From Methylacidiphilales bacterium (lineage in GTDB: Bacteria; Verrucomicrobiota; Verrucomicrobiia; Methylacidiphilales; UBA1321), in NCBI GenBank assembly GCA_021272315.1, contig JAJSLI010000033.1, positions 1-64,000 on the forward strand: 64,000 bases of DNA. The letters are read 5' to 3'. Below the pieces are notes generated by a model, which saw only the letters and a program-made list of their open reading frames with translations, did not search any database and was not told the DNA's origin. Made by a program: the position numbers and the translations under genes. Positions 54,599-64,000 of this stretch are shown here, in pieces; position 1 is the stretch's first letter; each line of letters begins with the position of its first letter.

Positions 54599-55504
54599 TT
54601 ATGAATTCCCTGTTTTTTTCAGCGAATGCCGGAACTCGTGCGGCGTCTTGCCGGTCAACTTGCGAAACCAGCGGTTGAACGCCGCCACCGAGTTGAAGCC
54701 GGCCTTAAAGGCAACATCGACGCACTTCGCCGAGGAATATTCAATCAACACCTTGGCCTCCTCAACATGAGTCCGGGCCACATAGATATGGAAGGGCACA
54801 CCCACAAGAAGGTGAAATTTGCGGCTCAAGTGCGCCGCACTGACATGAAGCTGCTGCGCCGTGCTTTTGAGCGATATTTTCCCGTCACCATGGCTCTGGA
54901 TTAATTGGAGGGCACGGTCAACCAGGACGGGCGATTCGGGGTGTTCCAAAGGTTTGGCGGGGGCGGATGATGCGAAAGAACGCGCGCCAAGAAACCCCGC
55001 CAAATCCGGCAGCAGGCTCGTAAGCGCTTTCATTTTGCCCGCCCGGAAAACGGGAATTCTGTTGTAACAACCCCAAAGCGATTGGCGATCCTGGGGCGGG
55101 ATCGCTTGATTCAGACCTCCCAGCATGCGCTGGAAGCACTCCCGGGTTGGCTTCTCAATCGTCATCGGCCCGCAACTCAGCACCCCACAAAACAACCCGT
55201 TGGCAAAGACCGGCGTGACCAGTTTGACCGACCCATTGATGCAGGGGAAACGCGTCGCCGCCATGCTGATTCGCTTCCCCTGACCACGCCGGAAGCAGGC
55301 CGATGCGCAACGCCGGCAGATTTCACGCCGTCGATTCAGACACCGGCAGAAGGGGTTGCTCCTGACGCTCCGATCAAAGGAGACCGAGTCCGTGCGATCA
55401 GCCCGGGAAAAGCGCAGCGGAACATCAAGCGCCCCGGCCAATTTTGTCGTCAGCAACAAGATGCTCTTCTCTCTTCGCTTGGTAATAATGGCCTGCTTCT
55501 TCAT
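54599..55504 (-). CDS. PocR-domain AraC-family regulator
   Basis: A 301-residue regulator. The N-terminal PocR-type sensory domain has the Cys-rich stretch FCRCLNRRREICRRCASACF and later VTPVFANGLFCGVLSCGPM. The C-terminal AraC domain has SLKSTAQQLHVSAAHLSRKF and CVDVAFKAGFNSVAAFNRWF as its two helix-turn-helix motifs and ends in GKTPHEFR. PocR domains bind small metabolites such as hydrocarbon derivatives. Its target is unknown; it may act on the polysaccharide operon downstream or be independent. Confidence 0.9.
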   Translation of the reverse strand: MKKQAIITKRREKSILLLTTKLAGALDVPLRFSRADRTDSVSFDRSVRSNPFCRCLNRRREICRRCASACFRRGQGKRISMAATRFPCINGSVKLVTPVFANGLFCGVLSCGPMTIEKPTRECFQRMLGGLNQAIPPQDRQSLWGCYNRIPVFRAGKMKALTSLLPDLAGFLGARSFASSAPAKPLEHPESPVLVDRALQLIQSHGDGKISLKSTAQQLHVSAAHLSRKFHLLVGVPFHIYVARTHVEEAKVLIEYSSAKCVDVAFKAGFNSVAAFNRWFRKLTGKTPHEFRHSLKKTGNS

Positions 55505-55683
55505 GAATGTGTCGCGCAGCCTGCACGAGCCGAACGGTCAATTTGCACCCCAGTTGAGTCTCAACAACCAGATTATTTTAGCTGATCTTGTTTGACGGCT
55601 CAAGCTCGGACGCGGCAAGCACAACATGAGCGACTTGTAACGTTGCCTGACAAGGGATTATGTTAGGTTATCTCGAGTACTCC

Positions 55684-56361
55684 ATGAAAATTCTCCTGCT
55701 GGAAGATGACGCGAAAATAGCCTCCTTTGTCGCCAAGGGGCTGCGTGAGGCCGGTTACGCCGTCGACATCAGCATCAACGGCGAGGAAGGCCTCGCGTTG
55801 GGCCGCCAGAACAGCTATGACGCTGCGGTCGTCGATATCATGCTGCCCAAGCTCGACGGGCTCAGCGTTATCGAACGGTGGCGCGCGGAAAGCCTCAAGC
55901 TGCCTGTGCTCATTCTCAGCGCCAAACGCGCGCTCGACGACCGCATCAAGGGCCTCCAGCGCGGTGGCGACGACTATCTCACCAAGCCTTTCTCCTTCGC
56001 CGAGCTCATGGCGCGCCTTCAAGCCCTCATTCGCCGCGCCGGGTCGAGCGCCATTGTCACCAGCCTGAGCTACGCCGACCTCAAGATGGACCTCCTGACC
56101 CGCGAAGTCTGGCGCGGCACGGTAAAGATCGACCTCCAGGCGCGCGAATTTCTGCTTCTGGAATATCTCCTGCGCAATCAGAACAAGGTGGTGTCCAAGA
56201 CAATGATTCTCGAGCACGTCTGGAATTATCACTTCGATCCGCAGACCAATGTCGTTGACGTGCTCGTCTGCCGGCTGCGCAACAAAATCGACCGCGATTT
56301 CGAGCCGAAGCTCATCCACACCCTGCGCGGGGCCGGTTACAGTTTGCGCCTGCCGGCTTAA
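55684..56361 (+). CDS. OmpR-family response regulator (CusR/QseB-like)
   Basis: A 225-residue two-component regulator. The receiver domain has D8/D9 in LLEDDAK, the phosphoacceptor D51 in AAVVDIMLPKLDG, S79 and K101 in YLTKPFSF. The C-terminal winged helix contains REFLLLEYLLRNQNKVVSKT and VDVLVCRLRNKID. The ATG at 55684 begins the conserved MKILLLEDD; the eight codons before it are not conserved. It is followed after 50 bases by its likely histidine kinase. The signal is unknown; heavy metal or envelope stress is typical of the subgroup. Confidence 0.95.
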   Translation: MKILLLEDDAKIASFVAKGLREAGYAVDISINGEEGLALGRQNSYDAAVVDIMLPKLDGLSVIERWRAESLKLPVLILSAKRALDDRIKGLQRGGDDYLTKPFSFAELMARLQALIRRAGSSAIVTSLSYADLKMDLLTREVWRGTVKIDLQAREFLLLEYLLRNQNKVVSKTMILEHVWNYHFDPQTNVVDVLVCRLRNKIDRDFEPKLIHTLRGAGYSLRLPA

Positions 56362-56411
56362 AATCTAGACGGGTATAAACCCCGAAAATGGGATAGGCTT
56401 TTGCCAATCGC

Positions 56412-57869
56412 ATGCACGCCCCCGTTGAGAGCCAGGAGGTAGCCGTACCACCGCAGCCGAAAGACCGTCCGCGCCGGTCCCTTCTCAAAAGACTCCTCTT
56501 TTTCAAGCCCCTCGGCTTCAGCCTGCGGCTCAACCTTTGGTACGCCGGCTTCTTTGTCTTCGGCGCGTTCGTCCTCTTTTCCCTCGCCTACCTCCTCCTC
56601 ACGCGGGAGCTGCGCGAAAGCGATCGCGAGATCGTTCGCGCCAAGCTTTTCGACTACCGCGCCTGGTACCTGCAGGGTGGCCGCGACGCCCTGCAGGACC
56701 ACTTCGTCAGTGAAAGTCAATGGGAACAGGATTCGTCCTTCCTCGTGGTCCTGAATCCCAACCTGCAGCTCATCTACATTCAGGCTCCCCAGCGCGATTT
56801 TGATACCCTCAGCCGACTTGCCACGAGCCAGAACTTCGGCCAGATCGACTGGCGCAGCGTTCCCGCCGCCGAGGCGCACATGGTTTGGATCATCGGGTGC
56901 ACCCGCCTCGCCGATGGCTCGATCATGGCCGTTGGCCGCACCACCGAGGACCGCGAACTTCTCCTGCGCCATTTCCGCATCGTTTTCCTCTTTGCCATCA
57001 TTCCCATGGTCGTGCTCGGTTTTTGCGCCGGGGCCTTCATCACCCACCGCGCCCTCGGGCCGATCCGCGGCATCATCGCCGCGGTCCGCTCCATCATCCA
57101 GACCGGCGACATGAGCGCCCGCGTCACCGATCCCCGCACCCGGGACGAAATCAACGAACTGGTTATCCTCTTCAACCGGATGCTCGCGCGCAACGAGGCG
57201 CTCATCGGCGCCATGCGCGACTCTCTCGACAACGTCGCACACGACCTGCGCACCCCGCTCACCCGCCTGCAGGCCGGCGCCGAACTCGCCCTCCAGCAGG
57301 AAAATCCCGCGCAGATCAAGGAATCCCTCGCCGATGCCGTCGAGGAAGCCGAGCGCCTCAACGCCATGCTGCGCACCATCATGGACATCTCCGAGGTGGA
57401 GGCGGGTGCGCTCAAACTCGACCTTGAGACGTTCACCTTGGGCCCCGTCGTCGCGGGACTCGTCGAGCTTTATGACGCCGTCGCCGAGGACAAGAACATC
57501 TCCGTCCGGACCGACATTGACCCCGCCGGGCAGATCACCGCCGACCGCAACCGGCTCCAGCTTCTCCTGAGCAACCTGCTCGACAACGCCCTCAAGTACA
57601 CCCCGAATGGCGGTGAGGTGAAAATCGCCGCCGTCTTTGCGCCCAACGAAGTTCGCATCACCGTTGCTGACACGGGCATCGGCATCGACGAGGCCGACCT
57701 GCCTCGCATCTGGGACCGTCTCTATCGCGGGGACAAAAGCCGCTCCCAGCGCGGCCTCGGGCTCGGGCTCAGCCTCGTCAAGGCCTTTGTCGAGGCCCAC
57801 CACGGCAGTGCCACGGTGGAAAGCCGCGCCGGTCGCGGCTCCGTTTTCACCGTTGCATTTCCGCAATAA
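56412..57869 (+). CDS. Sensor histidine kinase partner of the OmpR regulator
   Basis: A 485-residue membrane kinase. Membrane segments at about 43-64 and 189-210 bound a periplasmic sensor of about 125 residues; a HAMP linker follows ([14 protein letters not shown]). The H-box is [13 protein letters not shown] with H277, then the N-box [15 protein letters not shown]1 [10 protein letters not shown]-box-like IWDRLYRG and G2 [18 protein letters not shown]. It pairs with the regulator just upstream. Its last 23 bases overlap the end of the convergent sulfotransferase gene. Confidence 0.95.
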   Translation: MHAPVESQEVAVPPQPKDRPRRSLLKRLLFFKPLGFSLRLNLWYAGFFVFGAFVLFSLAYLLLTRELRESDREIVRAKLFDYRAWYLQGGRDALQDHFVSESQWEQDSSFLVVLNPNLQLIYIQAPQRDFDTLSRLATSQNFGQIDWRSVPAAEAHMVWIIGCTRLADGSIMAVGRTTEDRELLLRHFRIVFLFAIIPMVVLGFCAGAFITHRALGPIRGIIAAVRSIIQTGDMSARVTDPRTRDEINELVILFNRMLARNEALIGAMRDSLDNVAHDLRTPLTRLQAGAELALQQENPAQIKESLADAVEEAERLNAMLRTIMDISEVEAGALKLDLETFTLGPVVAGLVELYDAVAEDKNISVRTDIDPAGQITADRNRLQLLLSNLLDNALKYTPNGGEVKIAAVFAPNEVRITVADTGIGIDEADLPRIWDRLYRGDKSRSQRGLGLGLSLVKAFVEAHHGSATVESRAGRGSVFTVAFPQ

Positions 57870-58638
57870 GGGGAAGCTGCCTGGGATGGGATGAAGGATT
57901 GGCGGGCATCTGCGCTTTTCGGGACGGGCGAATTGAATCCGTCGAAGCAGCGTCCGGTTCAGGCATGGCATAGCCATACCGGACATAGGCGGCATATTCC
58001 AATCGATACGTTTTCTGTTTCAACTTCGGGTCCCACTCGGGACAGTGAATAGTCGGGGGCGATACGTTCATCTCCGGGAACGTCTCGATCTCCGCGACGT
58101 CAGTCTTCATCCTCATCAGGGACAAGGCTTCGAGCAGATCCCGGCGGAGATTTTCCTGCTTGCCGACGAAAGCGACGCTGGGTCTGGCGTACCAGCCATA
58201 CATTTCGGTCACGAACCCCGGGCGTTTCCGATTCACGTTATCAACGAAGGTATTGAAGTCGTGACTTCCCAAGCCGTTCAGCATTTCGACCGGCGACTTG
58301 TGGTAAGGATTTTTTTCGTCGCCTTGGGATCTCCATTTCCGGCATTCCATGAAACGCCACCACGAGACGTACCAACTCAAGGGCTCGCGGACGAAGCAGA
58401 ACTTGAAGCAGCCGGGATTGATGTGGGGCAGCCAACCCAGACGGCGGCGTATCAGGTTGCGGAAGACTTTTTCGTCGCGATGAAAACGATCATACCAGAA
58501 GAGCCGCTCAAAATCGGTACGGGAGCCGCCCACCGGCGTTTTTACCAACCCGAGATGCTTCAAAAGCTCGGCGACCCAGGTGCCACCCGTTTTCGGCACA
58601 TGCAGGAAAACCGCGTTATTTTTTAATAATAAGGCCAT
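57847..58638 (-). CDS. Sulfotransferase family protein
   Basis: A 263-residue protein with the PAPS 5'-phosphosulfate loop in [17 protein letters not shown] and a 3'-phosphate-type motif in [17 protein letters not shown]. It would move sulfate from PAPS to a sugar or other hydroxyl. A variable Pro/Ser-rich C-terminus of about 40 residues follows the fold. It stands outside the polysaccharide operon but could sulfate its product; this is a guess. The 3' end overlaps the convergent histidine kinase gene by 23 bases. Confidence 0.85.
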   Translation of the reverse strand: MALLLKNNAVFLHVPKTGGTWVAELLKHLGLVKTPVGGSRTDFERLFWYDRFHRDEKVFRNLIRRRLGWLPHINPGCFKFCFVREPLSWYVSWWRFMECRKWRSQGDEKNPYHKSPVEMLNGLGSHDFNTFVDNVNRKRPGFVTEMYGWYARPSVAFVGKQENLRRDLLEALSLMRMKTDVAEIETFPEMNVSPPTIHCPEWDPKLKQKTYRLEYAAYVRYGYAMPEPDAASTDSIRPSRKAQMPANPSSHPRQLPLIAEMQR

Positions 58639-58798
58639 GATGCAAGAGCCCTTTCAACAGGCCGGTATTGCGGAGAGAGCGGGGAATACGAATTTTGTTC
58701 TGCGCGATTGACGGGGCTATCTTGAATCCTAGAAAGACGTATAACTACTTCTTCCATTAAGCTTATAAGACGCACTGTTTCAGGAGTGGTTACATCAT

Positions 58799-58823
58799 AT
58801 TAATTAAGCGTGACTTAATTGAT
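58799..58823. promoter_or_regulatory. Imperfect 25-bp palindrome upstream of the MFS gene
   Basis: ATTAATTAAG and CTTAATTGAT match in nine of ten positions as inverted repeats around CGTGA. It lies in the AT-rich divergent region between the sulfotransferase and MFS genes, followed by a long pyrimidine tract. It looks like an operator for a dimeric regulator. Confidence 0.5.
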
Positions 58824-58915
58824 TATTTCTCTTTTCTTTCCTTTCTCTTTTTCAATTTTTAGTTTTGAAAAATTCTTCCTCGCGCCCATCTTCACCTCCG
58901 CTTAAATCGCAAAGA

Positions 58916-60172
58916 ATGACCGACCGCAACGAACCGAGCCGGCACACCAGCGGCGAAATCGCCTCCGCGCTGCTTCATCCCGCCGTCATCGTCGGCGCAC
59001 TCGGTTACTTCGTCGACATCTACGACCTCGTACTTTTTCTTATCATTCGTAAACCGAGCCTCGCCAGCCTCGGCTTGAGTGGCGATCAACTGATCTCCGA
59101 AGGCGCCTGGCTTTTTAATTGGCAGATGGGCGGCATGATGCTCGGCGGCCTTCTCTGGGGCCTTCTTGGCGACCGCTTTGGGCGTCTCAAAATCCTCTTC
59201 GGCTCGATTATCCTTTATTCCCTGGCCAATATCGCCAACGCCTTTGTCCACGATCTCGACACCTACACCCTCTGCCGTTTTCTTGCCGGCATCGGCTTGG
59301 CGGGCGAGCTTGGTGGCAGCATCACTCTTGTCTCCGAAGTTCTTCCCCGCACCCTGCGCGGTTTCGGCACCATGATGGTTTCGGCCATCGGCGTCCTCGG
59401 TGCTGTCGTCGGTGGAACGCTTGGACTTTGGTGCGATTGGCGCGTCATGTTCCTCATCGGCGGCGGTCTCGGCCTGCTGCTTCTCTTTCTTCGCGCCACG
59501 GTGAGTGAATCGGGCATTTACACCGTCCTGGCGGGCGTCAACCGTCCAAGCTTTGCGTCGCAACTTGGGCTGCTTGCCGCGCCGAAGCGCCTGGGCCGCT
59601 ACGTTTGCTGTATCCTCATCGGCCTTCCCTGCTGGTATGTCATCGGTCTTGTCATTGCCTTCAGCCCGGAATTCGGCAAGGCGCTTGGCGCCACCGGCCC
59701 CGTCGTCGCAGGCATCGCCGTCTCATGGGCGTATGGAGGCATTTGCATCGGCGACCTCGCCAGCAACATCCTCTGCCAGTATGCCCGCTCTCGCAAAGGC
59801 GTTCTCCTTTCTTTTCTCATCGCCGCCTTCATTCTCTCCAACCTCTATTTCTTCCTCAATCATCCCAACCCCTGCATCATTTACGCGCTCGCCTTCCTGC
59901 TTGGCATCTCGTCTGGTTACTGGTCGGTCTTTGTCACCATCGCCGCGGAACATTTTGGCACCAACATGCGCGCCACGGTCGCCACCACCGTCCCCAATTT
60001 CGTGCGCGGCGCCGTTATCCCCATCACCGCCCTCTACCCGGTCCTTAAACCCCATTTCGGCTCTCTCTCCAGCGGCCTAGCCCTCGGCTGGGTCTCTTTT
60101 GCCCTCGCCCTCATCGGCTGGATTGGCCTGAGGGAGACGTTTCACGACGACCTTGATTATGTCGAGTCGTAG
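58916..60172 (+). CDS. MFS transporter (sugar/metabolite proton symporter type)
   Basis: An inner-membrane carrier of about 418 residues with twelve predicted segments. The loop 2-3 signature is [15 protein letters not shown], and [20 protein letters not shown] plus [12 protein letters not shown] match the sugar/metabolite:H+ symporter branch. The second half has a shorter charged motif around YARSRKG. Substrate unknown; relatives carry aromatic acids, sialate or small organic acids. The ATG at 58916 is taken as start; the frame extends to a TTG at 58865 with a Ser-rich leader. Confidence 0.9.
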   Translation: MTDRNEPSRHTSGEIASALLHPAVIVGALGYFVDIYDLVLFLIIRKPSLASLGLSGDQLISEGAWLFNWQMGGMMLGGLLWGLLGDRFGRLKILFGSIILYSLANIANAFVHDLDTYTLCRFLAGIGLAGELGGSITLVSEVLPRTLRGFGTMMVSAIGVLGAVVGGTLGLWCDWRVMFLIGGGLGLLLLFLRATVSESGIYTVLAGVNRPSFASQLGLLAAPKRLGRYVCCILIGLPCWYVIGLVIAFSPEFGKALGATGPVVAGIAVSWAYGGICIGDLASNILCQYARSRKGVLLSFLIAAFILSNLYFFLNHPNPCIIYALAFLLGISSGYWSVFVTIAAEHFGTNMRATVATTVPNFVRGAVIPITALYPVLKPHFGSLSSGLALGWVSFALALIGWIGLRETFHDDLDYVES

Positions 60173-60273
60173 ACCTTGGGCTCAATAAGCCTCGTCATCA
60201 AAAAATCGTCGTTGCCGACCGCCATTCGGCCTTTATAAACGACGGAGCCGCGTTATCCTCAAACGCCCGACGT

Positions 60274-63585
<3,312 letters not shown>

Positions 63586-63608
63586 GGTAGTCGCGATGGG
63601 CAATTTTC

Positions 63609-63968
63609 ATGTCATCAGAAAGCCCCACCTTGCAACCGCGCTCATCAGCCCTGAGATTTCTGGCATGGTTGCCTGGAATCAGTAGCTTCATTTTCTATTG
63701 GTGGCTTCTTCCTCACCTTTGCCATGAGTGGCCGACACTATCTCCCTTCATGCGAAATTTTATTTTCCGTCTGACGCAAAAAGACGCCCTAATCCTTCTC
63801 GCGTTTACTTTCGCGCTGTCCTTATCCGGTCTTGTGTATCAGGTGCGGATGCGCCGTTCGTGGTGGGACGTGCCTTTCATGCTTTTCAACCTGGCATTTG
63901 TCATCCTTGGGGGACTTGTGCTGACACTTGACCTGTTGGGCATAGATTTTATGCCTCGTCAATTATAG
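63609..63968 (+). CDS. Small membrane protein of unknown function
   Basis: A 119-residue protein I do not recognise. Three hydrophobic segments are visible (about 19-38, 60-78 and 90-112), with a conserved-looking YQVRMRRSWWDVPFMLFNL between the last two. It follows carB by 23 bases on the same strand and may be cotranscribed. Composition is more AT-rich than carB. No function can be given. Confidence 0.65.
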   Translation: MSSESPTLQPRSSALRFLAWLPGISSFIFYWWLLPHLCHEWPTLSPFMRNFIFRLTQKDALILLAFTFALSLSGLVYQVRMRRSWWDVPFMLFNLAFVILGGLVLTLDLLGIDFMPRQL

Positions 63969-64000
63969 TATTCGAGCATTTTAAAATAAAGCGCGCATCA

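Noticed and set aside
56358-57995. 545-codon minus-strand frame
   Set aside because: It is antisense to the histidine kinase, whose H, N, G1 and G2 boxes are clear on the plus strand.

Overview
This window comes from a GC-rich bacterial chromosome. My best guess is Verrucomicrobiota or a close PVC relative. The reasons are an Ala/Lys-rich N-terminal extension on RpoD, a dnaG ... rpoD housekeeping block, a GbsR-type regulator beside a polysaccharide locus, and many secreted or carbohydrate-active proteins. This placement is an inference from gene content; no rRNA is present.

Layout. Positions 1-1100 hold the end of an IS110-family element whose transposase runs off the left edge. A small GIY-YIG protein, a GT2 glycosyltransferase and a polyprenyl diphosphate synthase follow. 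At 4.2-9.1 kb is a uronate catabolism operon (SDR oxidoreductase, uxuA, uxaC, small unknown gene) with a divergent TIM-barrel sugar isomerase, then tRNA-Leu(CAA). Positions 9.7-16.3 kb hold a Gfo/Idh oxidoreductase, rpoD, an SGNH hydrolase and dnaG. Positions 16.4-20.3 kb hold a fatty acid desaturase, a divergent AraC regulator, a secreted GH5 glycosidase with an unusual inserted domain, and tRNA-Met(CAU).

Positions 20.4-26.0 kb are an accessory island read on the minus strand: a tail-anchored LGFP-repeat/coiled-coil protein, a TIR-transmembrane-tandem-repeat protein shaped like a membrane receptor, and an orphan periplasmic binding protein. This is the best candidate for an undescribed system.

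Positions 26.0-54.5 kb form one large surface polysaccharide locus. It contains an O-antigen ligase-like protein, Wzc-like tyrosine kinase, Wza-like export protein, FecR-domain protein, outer-membrane beta-barrel, WecA/MraY-like initiating transferase, a NusG paralogue, nine glycosyltransferases, a Wzy-like polymerase, WcaF- and ElyC-like proteins, a DegT aminotransferase, a cupin-like protein, two methyltransferases and a Wzm/Wzt ABC exporter. A GbsR/MarR regulator sits at its upstream end, next to a perfect 13-bp inverted repeat. The locus has both ABC-exporter and Wzy/Wzc/Wza parts but no visible Wzx flippase.

Positions 54.6-64 kb return to a GC-rich background: a PocR/AraC regulator, an OmpR/histidine kinase pair, a sulfotransferase, an MFS transporter, carB (with an AT-rich internal patch) and a small membrane protein. 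Many genes in the operons overlap by ATGA or TAATG junctions, which suggests translational coupling.
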